64,000 nucleotides of DNA, taken from contig JAKFFE010000005.1 of assembly GCA_036675345.1 (NCBI GenBank), forward strand, positions 92,505 through 156,504, read 5' to 3'. A program made the position numbers and the translations under genes. Under the pieces are notes generated by a model. The model saw only the letters and a list, made by a program, of their open reading frames with translations. It ran no database searches and was not told the DNA's origin. The stretch comes from JALYOC01 sp036675345 (GTDB lineage Bacteria > Myxococcota > Myxococcia > Myxococcales > Myxococcaceae). Shown here piece by piece: positions 18,685 to 27,521 of this stretch. Every line of letters begins with the position of its first letter. The stretch's first letter is position 1.

Positions 18685-21009
18685 ATGCGATCGAACCTCC
18701 CCTGTCTGCGTCTCCTTCCATTGCTGGCACTCCTGTCCCTGACTGCCTGCGAGCCTCCTCCCGATCTCCCCCAACCCTCCGGCGACTGCGAGACCACCGC
18801 CCAGTGTGCCTCCGGCCAGAGCTGTCAATTCGGCCAGTGCCGAGGGGCCTGTCCCTGTTCTCCCGACCAGGCCTGTGTGGAGGGCGCCTGCTTCCCGCGA
18901 AACTGCACCGGGGCGGCCTGCGCCAACGGTGAAGTCTGTCTGGGCGAGGCGTGCGGAGCGCCTGGCTGCGATGGCGCCAGCTGCGCCCCCCGCTTCTGTG
19001 ATTCCGCGCTGGGCAGCTGTGTGGACTGCACCTCGGACATCGACTGCGGAGGGACCACCCCCAGCTGCGACCCGGCCTCCCGGACCTGTGTTTGCTCCGG
19101 GGGAGGCAGCGAGTCCTCCTGTGAGGATGGGGAGGACAACGATTGTGATGGGAAGATCGACTGCGGGGACTCCGACTGCGGGGACCAGAGCTGCGGACCC
19201 TCCGGGGCCAGCTGTTCGGGCGCCCAGTGTCTCTGTCCGGGAAATGAGGGGCGGGAGGTCACCTGCGGTGACGGACAGGACAACGACTGTGACGGGCTGA
19301 TCGACTGCGGGGACCCGGACTGCGCGGAGCAGATCTGCCGGGGCGCCGCCGGGACCTGTGATGCCGCGGAGACCTGCGACGGCGACACCGGCACCTGTCC
19401 GGCAGATGCGTTGGCTCCCCCCACCCAGGTGTGCCGTGGCTCCGCCGGGGCCTGCGACGTGGAGGAGAGCTGCACCGGCTTTGCCCTCGCCTGCCCCCCG
19501 GACACCTTCGCCCAGCCGTCGCGGACCTGCCGTCCCTCGGAGGGTGTCTGTGACGAAGCGGAGCAGTGCAGTGGCCTGGGCCCGCTGTGTCCCACCGATT
19601 CCTTCGCCACCCAGGCGGTGACCTGTCGCCCGGGAGCGGGCGGCTGTGACCTCCCCGAGCAGTGCACCGGCGGGGAGGCCAGCTGCCCCGCCGATCAGGT
19701 GGCTCCGGCGGGAGGAACCTGCCGTCCCTCCGCCGGCAGCTGCGATCTGGGCGAGGTCTGTGATGGGCAGAGTCCAGCCTGCCCCGCGGACGTGTTCGCT
19801 CCTCCCACGGTCACCTGCCGGGGTTCGGAAGGGGTGTGCGACGTGGCCGAGCAGTGCTCCGGGACCGGCGCCCAGTGCCCGGCGAATGGCTTCGCGGAAG
19901 GCACCACCTGCCGCCCGGGAGACCCCACCCGCTGTGACGCCACCGAGAGCTGTGATGGGACCCAGGCGGCCTGCCCCGCGGATGGGGCCTCCGCCGCGGG
20001 CACGGTGTGCCGCGGAACCGCCGGGCTGTGCGACCTACCGGAGACCTGCAACGGAAGCACCTTCAGCTGCCCCGCGGATGGCCTGAAGGGGGCCGGAGAG
20101 GTGTGTCGCGCTGCTCCTGGAGCCTGCGATCAGCAGGACACCTGTGATGGGGTCAGCGCCCAGTGCGCGGACCTCAAGGCCGCCCCGGGCACCACCTGCC
20201 GCGGCGCCCAGGGTCCATGTGACTCGGTGGAACGTTGCGACGGGACGACCGACGCCTGTCCCGCAGACGGGTTCACCAACGCAGGAGTGGAGTGCCGGGG
20301 AGCCGCGGGCCCCTGCGACGCACCCGAATCCTGCACCGGCCTCGGCGTGGCCTGCCCTGCCGACGGGTTCGTGACCGGCAAGATCTGTCGGACGGCCGCC
20401 GGGGCATGTGACCTCACCGAGTCCTGCAATGGGTCGGGTGCGGAGTGCCCGGCGGACGCGTTGGCCGGCCCGCAAGCGATCTGTCGCGCGACGGCCGGAC
20501 TGTGCGACGCGGCCGAGACCTGCACCGGGACCGATCTCAATTGTCCTGCCGACGTGAAGGTGAAGGCGGGCACCGCCTGTCGTCCCGGAACCGGAAGCTG
20601 TGATCGCCAGGACGTCTGCGACGGCCTCCAGAATGGCTGCTTCGATCAAGTCTCGCCGGCGGGAACCGTGTGCCGCCCCGCGGATGCCACCGGCTGTGAT
20701 TCCGCTGAAGCCTGCAACGGCCTGGGCCACGATTGTCCCATCGACCAGAAGCGGCCCCAGGGCTCGGTGTGCAGCGCGGACTCCAACGACTGCACCGACG
20801 ATCGCTGCAACGGCACCGGTGCCTGTATCCCCCTGACGGTCCCGGACAACACCGGGTGTGCCGAAGGGGCCTGCTGCTCGGCGACCTGCGTGGACTACCT
20901 CCACGACTCCCAGAACTGTGGCACCTGTGGGACCGTCTGTAGCGGGATCACCCCGATGTGCTGCGAGGGGACCTGCTCCACCGTGATGGGCTGCATCAAC
21001 CCTCCGTAG
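18685..21009 (+). CDS. cysteine-rich lipoprotein with disintegrin-like repeats
   Basis: The protein has 774 residues and a lipoprotein signal ending in LTAC (Cys22). About residues 32-215 hold irregular Cys motifs and two copies of an acidic metal-binding-type motif (DNDCDGKIDCGDSDC and DNDCDGLIDCGDPDC). Then 15 tandem units of 34-38 residues follow the pattern CRx4-5CDxxExCxGxxxxCPAD, which closely resembles the disintegrin/ADAM cysteine pattern. The tail has two further Cys clusters (CSADSNDCTDDRCNGTGAC and NCGTCGTVCSG). Nearly every unit keeps all five cysteines, so a disulfide-bonded extracellular rod is likely. The ATG at 18685 has GGAG 10 bases upstream; a TTG at 18655 is in frame. Adhesion or matrix binding is inference only. 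Confidence 0.88.
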   Translation: MRSNLPCLRLLPLLALLSLTACEPPPDLPQPSGDCETTAQCASGQSCQFGQCRGACPCSPDQACVEGACFPRNCTGAACANGEVCLGEACGAPGCDGASCAPRFCDSALGSCVDCTSDIDCGGTTPSCDPASRTCVCSGGGSESSCEDGEDNDCDGKIDCGDSDCGDQSCGPSGASCSGAQCLCPGNEGREVTCGDGQDNDCDGLIDCGDPDCAEQICRGAAGTCDAAETCDGDTGTCPADALAPPTQVCRGSAGACDVEESCTGFALACPPDTFAQPSRTCRPSEGVCDEAEQCSGLGPLCPTDSFATQAVTCRPGAGGCDLPEQCTGGEASCPADQVAPAGGTCRPSAGSCDLGEVCDGQSPACPADVFAPPTVTCRGSEGVCDVAEQCSGTGAQCPANGFAEGTTCRPGDPTRCDATESCDGTQAACPADGASAAGTVCRGTAGLCDLPETCNGSTFSCPADGLKGAGEVCRAAPGACDQQDTCDGVSAQCADLKAAPGTTCRGAQGPCDSVERCDGTTDACPADGFTNAGVECRGAAGPCDAPESCTGLGVACPADGFVTGKICRTAAGACDLTESCNGSGAECPADALAGPQAICRATAGLCDAAETCTGTDLNCPADVKVKAGTACRPGTGSCDRQDVCDGLQNGCFDQVSPAGTVCRPADATGCDSAEACNGLGHDCPIDQKRPQGSVCSADSNDCTDDRCNGTGACIPLTVPDNTGCAEGACCSATCVDYLHDSQNCGTCGTVCSGITPMCCEGTCSTVMGCINPP
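19336..20751 (+). repeat. 15 tandem disintegrin-like cysteine repeats (coding)
   Basis: Each unit is 34-38 codons and starts with Cys-Arg, followed by Cys-Asp, a Glu/Asp and Cys, Cys-x-Gly spacing and a terminal Cys-Pro-Ala-Asp. Unit 9 (CADLKA) and unit 14 (CFDQVS) lack the CPAD end. The DNA is much more diverged between units than the protein pattern, which indicates an old expansion held by selection on the cysteines. Confidence 0.85.
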
Positions 21010-21045
21010 CCGGATTGCCGGAATCGGCTGGGCTAGACCAGAGGC

Positions 21046-22443
21046 CTACTCGGTGCTGGAGCGGGAGTCGGTGTCCGTCGCGGCGATGGACACCGACTTG
21101 CGGTTGACGAACTCCAGGATTCCGTCCGGGCCCAGCTCCCGGCCGTAGCCGGAGCGCTTGACTCCCCCGAACGGAAGCCGGGGATCGGAGGCGACCATGG
21201 CGTTGATGAAGGTCATCCCCGCCTCCAGCCCGTTGATCAAGCGCTCCTGCTCCTGCGGGTCAGCGGTCCAGGCGCTGGACCCCAGGCCGAAGGGGCTGTC
21301 GTTGGCCAGGGCGATCGCCTGATCCAGATCCCTGACCCGGTGGAGCACCGCCACCGGGCCGAACACCTCCTCCCGGTAGGCCCGGGCCTGGGGAGTCACC
21401 GAGGCCAGCGCGGTGGGCGCGTAGAAGTAGCCGCGATCCCCGACCCGCTTGCCGCCCGCCAGCAGCCGCGCCCCATGGGCCAGCGCGTCCGCCACCTGCT
21501 CCTCCACCCCGTCCCGGATGTCAGCGGTGGCCAGCGGCCCGATGTCGGTGTCCTCCCGCAGCGGATCGCCCACCTGCAGCCGTCCCAGGTGATGGACGAA
21601 GCGGCGTTCGAACTCCTCGTAGATCGCCTGGTGGACGATGAACCGCTTGGCGGCAATGCAGGATTGCCCGTTGTTGATGTTCCGGGCGGTGACCGCGGTC
21701 TTCGCCGCCGCCTCCAGGTCCGCGCTGGGCATCACGATGAACGGGTCGCTGCCTCCCAGCTCCAGCACTGTCTTCTTGATCTGCCGGCCGCAGATCGAGG
21801 CCACGCTGGCCCCGGCGGGTTCGCTGCCGGTGAGGGTGGCCGCGGCCACCCGGGGATCCTCCAGCACCCGGCGCACCTTCCCGGAGCCGATCAGCAACGT
21901 CTGGAAGACGCCCTCCGGAAAGCCGGCGCGCCCCAGGACGTCTTCGATCCCCAGCGCGCACTGCGGGACGTTGGAGGCGTGCTTGAGCAGCCCCACGTTG
22001 CCGGCCATCAGCCCGGGGCCGATGAAGCGGAACACCTGCCAGAAGGGGAAGTTCCAGGGCATCACCGCCAGCACCGGGCCCAACGGCAGGTGGCGCACGA
22101 AGCTGCGGGACTTGCCGGTGTCGATCGGGACGTCGGCCAGGAACCGCTCCCCGTGCTCGGCGTAGTAGCGGCAGACCCAGGCGCACTTCTCCACCTCGGC
22201 GCGGGCGGCGGCCAGCGGCTTGCCCATCTCCTCCACCATCACCCGGCCCCAGCGGTCCTGCTCGGCTGCGAGCAGCTGACCGGCGCGGGCCATGGCCCGG
22301 GCCCGCTGGGAGAAGGGCGTGCTCCGCCACCCGGAGAAGGCCTGCGCAGCCCGCGCCAGCTTCGCCTCCAGCTGCTGGTCGGTCAGCTCTTCGAAGGTGC
22401 GGACGGTCTCCCCGGTGGCCGGGTTCACACTCGCAAGTGCCAT
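21046..22443 (-). CDS. NAD(P)-dependent succinate-semialdehyde dehydrogenase-like ALDH
   Basis: The protein has 465 residues in the aldehyde dehydrogenase superfamily. It has the short Sad/GabD2-type form that starts directly with ALASVNPATGE. The cofactor region is VLAVMPWNFPFWQVFRF. The glutamate motif is LELGGSDPFIVMPSADLE, and the catalytic cysteine sits in NNGQSCIAAKRFIVH. The C-terminal LPFGGVKRSGYGRELG is also standard. Oxidation of succinate semialdehyde or a similar short semialdehyde to the acid is the likely reaction; substrate choice cannot be settled by eye. The ATG at 22443 was chosen because the frame upstream of it is not ALDH-like. No GABA transaminase is adjacent. It converges on the cysteine-repeat gene with 36 bases between the stops. 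Confidence 0.9.
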   Translation of the reverse strand: MALASVNPATGETVRTFEELTDQQLEAKLARAAQAFSGWRSTPFSQRARAMARAGQLLAAEQDRWGRVMVEEMGKPLAAARAEVEKCAWVCRYYAEHGERFLADVPIDTGKSRSFVRHLPLGPVLAVMPWNFPFWQVFRFIGPGLMAGNVGLLKHASNVPQCALGIEDVLGRAGFPEGVFQTLLIGSGKVRRVLEDPRVAAATLTGSEPAGASVASICGRQIKKTVLELGGSDPFIVMPSADLEAAAKTAVTARNINNGQSCIAAKRFIVHQAIYEEFERRFVHHLGRLQVGDPLREDTDIGPLATADIRDGVEEQVADALAHGARLLAGGKRVGDRGYFYAPTALASVTPQARAYREEVFGPVAVLHRVRDLDQAIALANDSPFGLGSSAWTADPQEQERLINGLEAGMTFINAMVASDPRLPFGGVKRSGYGRELGPDGILEFVNRKSVSIAATDTDSRSSTE

Positions 22444-22526
22444 GGGAGGGCACGTAGCGCCGCCGGGCGGCCCTCGCAACCGGTGAGGCGGGACTGTGCC
22501 TGCCACCGGGCAACCGGAGCGTCCGG

Positions 22527-24815
22527 CTAGATGTAGCCGAAGCGTCGCCGGGCCGCCCACTCCATGCCCAGAAAGGCGATCAGCAACAGCAGGTAATACC
22601 AGCGGTCCCACAGCGGGCGGTCCTGGCTGCGGCCCACCTCCACCACCGGGGGATCCACCAGCGGGAGATCCGGCAGCCCGGAGCGGGGCAGCTGGAAGAA
22701 GCTCCCTCCGGTGGCCTTGGCGATCCCCTCCAGGGTGTCCCGGTGGACGGTGGCGTCCGACAGCTCCGGGCCCACCGCGCGGACCGCCACCGCGTCCTCC
22801 GCGGTGCCCAGGTCCTTGCCGCCCTGGGCGGCCTTGGCGATCAGCCGGTAGGGACCGGGCGTCGGCGGCGGGAACTCCACCCGGACCACCCCGTCCGGGC
22901 CGGCGGTCCCCTTCTGCAGCCCGACCCGGCCCTGGTTGAGCACCGAGCGCAGCTCCACCTCCACCTCGGCTCCGGCGGCCGGGGAGTAGTCCGGCAGGCG
23001 GACAGTCACCACCGCGCCCACCGGCTTGCCCGGCTCCACCGAGGGGGGATCGGCGTTCACCCGCAGGGTGGTCAGCTCCGGGTCTCGCACCAGCCAGCGC
23101 AGGGCGTTGCTCCAGAAGCGATCGTAGTGGCGGGTGGGCTGGCCCTCCCGGTGGGCGGTGAACGCCCAGTACCAGGAGGCGTCCACGGTCACCGCCATCG
23201 AACGGCCGCGGCCGTAGTCCCAGGCGGCCACGATCGGCGCCGGCTTGCCCTCCACCTGCGCGGCGGGGTGCTCCAGCAGCACCTGGGCGCCCTCCTTGGC
23301 GCGGGTCATGTTGGCGCCGGGCAGCTCCGGCAGCGAGTTCCAGGAGGCCTCGTTGTCCGTGGCCCCGCCGCCGATGGCGGTGATCGGGTGCCGAGCCCCG
23401 TCGGTGGTCAGCCGGGGGCGGAAGAACTCCGGGTTGGCGGGGAGGTTCAGCGACTCCACCGGCAGGGCCCGGCCCAGGGTGGGGAAGGTGGCCCGCCCCT
23501 CTCCGAAGGAGCGATCCCCGCCGATGATCAGGAAGCCACCGCCGTGGTCGGAGACGAACTTCTCCAGATTCTCCTCGTAGCGGTCGATGGAGAGCTGCGG
23601 ATCGGTGTAGCCAAAGTTCTGGAAGATGACGACGTCGAAGGTCTTGAGCTTGGTGTCGAAGATCTCGTCCACCGGGAAGGGGATCAAGGACAGCTCGCGG
23701 TCCTGGTTCACCACCCGGGCGTCGTCCGCCAGGGTGCGCAAGATGTAGAAGCTGATCAGGTCCACGTTGGGGTCCTGCTTGAGCAGCCCCCGCAGGTAGC
23801 GCTCGTCCCAGCTGGGGCGGCCCACCACGAACAGCACCCGCACCCGGTCCCGGATCACCTTGAGCACGAAGCTCTTGCTGTTGTTCTCGGCCACCACCTC
23901 GTCCGGGAACACCGGCACCGAGACGGTGTAGACGAAGCGCCCCGTCTGGTCCGGGGTGAAGGTGAAGGCCACCTTGCCGGTGGCCTGATCCCGATCCAGC
24001 TTCACGCCCTTGCTGGCCACCACCTGGCCCTCGCGACGCAGCACCACCGGGACCTCCTGCCCGCCAAAGCCCCGTCCGCGGATCTCCACCTCCACGGTGA
24101 TCGAGTTGCGCACGAAGGCGAAGTCATCCACCTTCACCTGCTCCACCGAGAGGTCCTTGAGCGCGTCCTGCCCCACCAGGAAGGTGGAGACCGGGATCTG
24201 CAGCTCCTCCAGCGCCGAGCGCGCCCGGCCGGAGACCCCGGAGGCCAGCTCCGAGTTGTCCGCCCCGTCGGAGAACAGCAGGACCCCGGAGAGCTTCTTG
24301 CTGCTCCCCTCCCCTCCCCCCAGCGCCTGCAGCGCGGAGAGCAAATCGGTCCGGCCGCCGCGGGGAGCGTCCCGCCCCAGCTGTTCGATGCTGGTGGGAG
24401 CCAGCTCCGGATCGAAGCCGTAGTACTCGACCACGAAGCGATCCGAGAGGGCGTCCAGCTCCGGCCTCACCGCGGCCAGGTACCCGGACACCGCCTGGGA
24501 GCGGGTCTCGCCGCCGGCCTCCACCGGGAAGCCCATCGAGGCGGAGCGGTCCACCAGCACCGCCACCCGGTTCTTCATCCGCGCCACCTGGAGATGCCGG
24601 ATCCCCGGTTCGATCAGGAAGAACAGCACCGCCAGGCCGGCGCCGATCCGCAGCCCCCACAACAGCAGCTTGCGACGCTTCTCCGGTTCGTGGGCCACCC
24701 CCAGGATCGCCAGCACCACTCCCGCCAGGACGGCGATCACCAGCAGGGCCAGGGCCCAGGCGGGGAGCGGGGAGAGGCTGACCAGCTTCCAGGCGTTGTA
24801 CGAGGTGGAGTTCAC
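22527..24815 (-). CDS. membrane-anchored VWA / glutamine amidotransferase-like protein
   Basis: The protein has 762 residues. Two N-terminal membrane helices (WALALLVIAVLAGVVLAILG and a second near residue 55) are followed by a von Willebrand A-like domain starting VAVLVDRSASMGF, which keeps the DxSxS metal site. A Rossmann-like segment with IIGGDRSFGEG and VIFQNFGY resembles the class I amidotransferase-like region found in Bat/CoxE-type membrane proteins. A carboxypeptidase-regulatory-like beta region (residues about 600-700) precedes a final helix (YYLLLLIAFLGMEWAARR). The start is GTG with GAGGG upstream. It lies 10 bases after the DUF4159 gene, an arrangement common in MoxR/DUF58/VWA clusters. 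No MoxR ATPase is present here. The function is unknown; it probably acts at the inner membrane. Confidence 0.82.
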   Translation of the reverse strand: MNSTSYNAWKLVSLSPLPAWALALLVIAVLAGVVLAILGVAHEPEKRRKLLLWGLRIGAGLAVLFFLIEPGIRHLQVARMKNRVAVLVDRSASMGFPVEAGGETRSQAVSGYLAAVRPELDALSDRFVVEYYGFDPELAPTSIEQLGRDAPRGGRTDLLSALQALGGGEGSSKKLSGVLLFSDGADNSELASGVSGRARSALEELQIPVSTFLVGQDALKDLSVEQVKVDDFAFVRNSITVEVEIRGRGFGGQEVPVVLRREGQVVASKGVKLDRDQATGKVAFTFTPDQTGRFVYTVSVPVFPDEVVAENNSKSFVLKVIRDRVRVLFVVGRPSWDERYLRGLLKQDPNVDLISFYILRTLADDARVVNQDRELSLIPFPVDEIFDTKLKTFDVVIFQNFGYTDPQLSIDRYEENLEKFVSDHGGGFLIIGGDRSFGEGRATFPTLGRALPVESLNLPANPEFFRPRLTTDGARHPITAIGGGATDNEASWNSLPELPGANMTRAKEGAQVLLEHPAAQVEGKPAPIVAAWDYGRGRSMAVTVDASWYWAFTAHREGQPTRHYDRFWSNALRWLVRDPELTTLRVNADPPSVEPGKPVGAVVTVRLPDYSPAAGAEVEVELRSVLNQGRVGLQKGTAGPDGVVRVEFPPPTPGPYRLIAKAAQGGKDLGTAEDAVAVRAVGPELSDATVHRDTLEGIAKATGGSFFQLPRSGLPDLPLVDPPVVEVGRSQDRPLWDRWYYLLLLIAFLGMEWAARRRFGYI

Positions 24816-24825
24816 GAAAGGGCCC

Positions 24826-25572
24826 TCACCGCCGCTTGTTCATGATCAAGGGCAGGTGGACGGCGTCGTCCTTGTAGTCCAGGCACAGCGCGTACATGCA
24901 GATGTTGATCCCCACCCGGAAGGCGAGCTCGCGCTGGGCCTCGCCGCCGGGAGAGACGTCAAGCTGGTAGCCTCCGCTCTCGTCCCGGTTCCAGGCCCCG
25001 GCCAGATCGTTCTGGCTGTAGATCACCGCGGCCCGCTTCCCCAGGAACGCCGCCTCCAGATTGGGCCGCACCAGCAGGCGCCCCGGCGCGGAGTCCAGCA
25101 GGAAGAAGCTCTTGAAGGTGACGTGGTCGGACGGCAGCGGCTGCAGCGGATTGGAGGGCAGCACCCGGGCCAGCTCCCGGCGGAAGTCGGCGTCAAACCC
25201 CTTGCCCTCCGAGCCGTCGTTGGCGTCCGCCAGCAGGAAGCCACCGAAGGTCAGATAGCGGCGGAGGTTCTCCACCTCGTCCGCCGAGAGGGGAGGCAGC
25301 CCCTCCCCGCCCAGGTACAGGAACGGGTACTCGAACAGCTTGGGCGAGGAGAGCGGGAACGGCCGCGCGTCCGGCACCACCTCCACCGAGGTGCGGCGGG
25401 CCAGCTCCCAGGCCAAGCGCCGCAGGCCGGAGAGGCGCGCGTCCCAGTTGCCGCCATGCTGGGCGACGGCGGGGATGAAGCGGGCGCTGTCGCCAAAGGC
25501 GGCCGCGTTCCTGGTCCACAGGGGGGAGGACGCCAGCGCGGCGAGCAGGGCTCTTCGGGAGAGGCGCGGCAC
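24826..25572 (-). CDS. DUF4159 domain protein with Tat-like signal
   Basis: The protein has 248 residues. The N-terminus RLSRRALLAALASS looks like a twin-arginine or Sec signal (SRRALL), ending near NAAAFG. The body fits DUF4159: PFLYLGGEGLPPLSADEVEN, LRRYLTFGGFLLADAND and a late VYSQND-like stretch. DUF4159 folds like the amidotransferase-type domain of the downstream VWA protein. The start is GTG with no Shine-Dalgarno sequence, and a TATATA box lies 9 bases upstream, so the message may be leaderless. It is the first gene of a two-gene unit with the VWA protein and is divergent from the 85-residue gene. Confidence 0.82.
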   Translation of the reverse strand: MPRLSRRALLAALASSPLWTRNAAAFGDSARFIPAVAQHGGNWDARLSGLRRLAWELARRTSVEVVPDARPFPLSSPKLFEYPFLYLGGEGLPPLSADEVENLRRYLTFGGFLLADANDGSEGKGFDADFRRELARVLPSNPLQPLPSDHVTFKSFFLLDSAPGRLLVRPNLEAAFLGKRAAVIYSQNDLAGAWNRDESGGYQLDVSPGGEAQRELAFRVGINICMYALCLDYKDDAVHLPLIMNKRR

Positions 25573-25581
25573 GGTGGAATC

Positions 25582-25587
25582 TATATA
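25582..25587 (-). promoter_or_regulatory. possible -10 element of the DUF4159 gene
   Basis: TATATA lies 9 bases before the GTG start and stands out in GC-rich DNA. A convincing -35 is not visible. If used, transcription would begin within a few bases of the start codon. The hexamer is self-complementary, so it could serve either strand. Confidence 0.3.
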
Positions 25588-25628
25588 CCGTCGACGGCCA
25601 TTCGCATTCCCCGTTATAGAGCCATCGC

Positions 25629-25886
25629 ATGGCGAAGGTCGGACAGAGCGCGAAGCAGGGCACCGGGGCGATGAAGGAGGCCTGGCGGTTGATCGACATC
25701 GGTGACGTCAAGGCGGCCCGCCGGGCGGCCCAGACGGTGTTGGCCAGCGGGCCCAGCGCGGAGGAGACGGCGGAGGCCCAGGACCTGCTGGGGCGGACCG
25801 CCTTTCCCAGGGAGGCGCTGAAAGTCGCCGCCCTTGCGGCTACGCTGATCGCCGTGTTGCTGATCGTGGCCATCCTCCGCGGATAG
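25629..25886 (+). CDS. small single-pass membrane protein (85 aa)
   Basis: This is a short protein with a charged helical N-terminal two-thirds (AWRLIDIGDVKAARRAAQTV, reminiscent of one TPR-like helix pair) and a C-terminal membrane helix (VAALAATLIAVLLIVAILRG) that ends the protein. That topology suggests a tail-anchored inner-membrane protein facing the cytoplasm. I do not recognise a named family. Codon use fits a real gene. It precedes the next membrane gene by 29 bases on the same strand and is probably cotranscribed with it. Confidence 0.7.
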   Translation: MAKVGQSAKQGTGAMKEAWRLIDIGDVKAARRAAQTVLASGPSAEETAEAQDLLGRTAFPREALKVAALAATLIAVLLIVAILRG

Positions 25887-25915
25887 CCACCCTCCTCCCC
25901 GAGGAAACCACCGCC

Positions 25916-26644
25916 TTGTCGTCCTCGCTCCTCTCCCGGCTCCTCGAAGCGTATCAGTCCCCTCTTCCCGCCGACTGGGTGGGGTCGTACCGCTATCTGC
26001 CCACCGGGGTGGGCATCCTGCTGGTGCTGGTCGGCGCGGCGATGCTCCTGTTCGGTGGCGGTCGCGCGTTTCGGCTGGTGGCCGGCCCGATGGCCGCCCT
26101 GGCCGGCTTTCTGTGGGTGCCGCTGGTGTTCGACCGGTTCGGCGCCCCCTTCGAACCCCGGATGGTGGGAATGGTCTCCGGCGCCCTGCTGGCCGCGATT
26201 GGCTTCGCGCTGCCTGCCGGCGGGGTGTTCTTCGCCTTTGGGCTGATCGCCGGGCTGGCGGGTGGGCAGCTGGCGGGGAGCGACGACTGGCTGCTGGGCT
26301 TCTTCCCCTCCTTCCTGCTGGTGGGGTCGGTGGCGGCGATCCTCCACCGCTTCATCGGGGCGGTGGCCTCGGCCCTGATGGGCGCCTGGCTGATCTGCAT
26401 CGGGCTGCTGGCGGCGTTGCACCAGCTGGGCGGGCTGAGCCAGGCGGTGGCCGCGCGGCCGTGGGGGGTGCTGGTGGCGGCGCTGCTCTTCGCGGTGGCC
26501 GGGTCCATCTACCAGCTGGCGGTGCTCCCCAACCTCCCCGAGCGCGAGCGGCTGCGGCAGGAGAAGTTCAAGGCCAAGCAGCGGGCGGCGGAGAAGAAGG
26601 CGCTGGAGGAGCGCTGGGCCAACTACAGCAAGCGGGAGGAGTAG
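25916..26644 (+). CDS. multi-pass membrane protein of unknown function
   Basis: The protein has 242 residues with six or seven hydrophobic helices between residues about 25 and 205 (for example GVGILLVLVGAAMLLFGGG and FLVGSVAAI-type segments). A very basic, glutamate-rich cytoplasmic tail of about 35 residues follows (REKFKAKQR-like, KKALEERWANYSKREE). The pattern resembles DUF4203/TM7S3-type proteins, but I would not assign it. The start is TTG at 25916, supported by GAGGAAA 9 bases upstream; no ATG is available before the first helix. It is likely in one transcript with the preceding small membrane protein. Confidence 0.75.
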   Translation: MSSSLLSRLLEAYQSPLPADWVGSYRYLPTGVGILLVLVGAAMLLFGGGRAFRLVAGPMAALAGFLWVPLVFDRFGAPFEPRMVGMVSGALLAAIGFALPAGGVFFAFGLIAGLAGGQLAGSDDWLLGFFPSFLLVGSVAAILHRFIGAVASALMGAWLICIGLLAALHQLGGLSQAVAARPWGVLVAALLFAVAGSIYQLAVLPNLPERERLRQEKFKAKQRAAEKKALEERWANYSKREE

Positions 26645-26701
26645 CCCTTCGGGCCGGATTTGGGGGTTGGGACCTGGGTTTTGGTGTAGAAGCCCGGTCC
26701 G

Positions 26702-27517
26702 ATGGCGCAGCCCAAGCGCAAAGAGAAGGTGGAAGTGGCCGCGGTTCCCCCCGGTGAGCAGGTGGCCTGGACCCGTCCCCAGGGACTGGGCCGCCGTGGC
26801 TGGGCCGTGGTGGGCGCGGTGGTGCTGGTGATGAACCTCCCGGTGCTGCACTTCCTGCTCCGCGGCGAACAGCCGGCGGGGGTGGGGCTGCCCTACGGCG
26901 ACCCGTTCAACGACGGCAGTACGCTGAACCAGAACTACTGGTCCTCCGGTGGCGACTGGCGGGTGATGGACGGCCAGCTGGTCTCTCCGGGAGTGAAGAA
27001 CAACCCGCTGTGGCTCAAGGCCTCGCTGCCCCAGAACTCGGCGGTGGAGTTCGACGCCAAGTCCACCGGCAACGAGGGGGACATCAAGGTCGAGATCTAC
27101 GGAGACGGGCTGAACCACCAGTCCGGCTACGTCCTCATCCACGGGGGCTGGAACAACCGGCTGTCGATCATCGCCCGGCTGGACGAGCACGGCCCCTCGC
27201 TGACCGCGCTGCAGCAGTTGGCCCGCAAGCGGGGACAGGAGCTGGGGATCCAGTCCGGCAACCTGGTGGACACCGGGGTGTTCCGGCGGGACACCCGGAT
27301 GCGGGTGGAGGCCAACCCCTTCCCGGTCATCCAGAACAAGGTCTACCGCTGGCGGATTGAACGCCGGGGATCGCTGCTGCGCTGGCTGATCGACGGGCAG
27401 CTGTTCATGGAGTTCGACGACCCGTTCCCCCTGGCCGGTGAGGGGCACGATCGGTTCGGCTTCTCCAGCTGGGACGCCACCCTGATCTTCGACAACCTGA
27501 AGGTCGAGGCGCTGTAG
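26702..27517 (+). CDS. membrane-anchored concanavalin-like (DUF1080-type) protein
   Basis: The protein has 271 residues. After a basic N-terminus there is one membrane helix (GWAVVGAVVLVMNLPVLHFL, about residues 37-56). An extracytoplasmic beta-rich domain follows, with a jelly-roll look: DPFNDGSTLNQNYWSSGGDW, a WRVMDGQLVSPG strand, YRWRIERRGSLLRWLIDGQL and a final FDNLKVEAL strand. This layout resembles the 3-keto-disaccharide hydrolase/LamG-like fold, but I do not see a convincing catalytic pair, so carbohydrate binding is as likely as hydrolysis. The stop lies 4 bases from the stop of the convergent sigma-factor gene. Confidence 0.72.
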   Translation: MAQPKRKEKVEVAAVPPGEQVAWTRPQGLGRRGWAVVGAVVLVMNLPVLHFLLRGEQPAGVGLPYGDPFNDGSTLNQNYWSSGGDWRVMDGQLVSPGVKNNPLWLKASLPQNSAVEFDAKSTGNEGDIKVEIYGDGLNHQSGYVLIHGGWNNRLSIIARLDEHGPSLTALQQLARKRGQELGIQSGNLVDTGVFRRDTRMRVEANPFPVIQNKVYRWRIERRGSLLRWLIDGQLFMEFDDPFPLAGEGHDRFGFSSWDATLIFDNLKVEAL

Positions 27518-27521
27518 TCCC

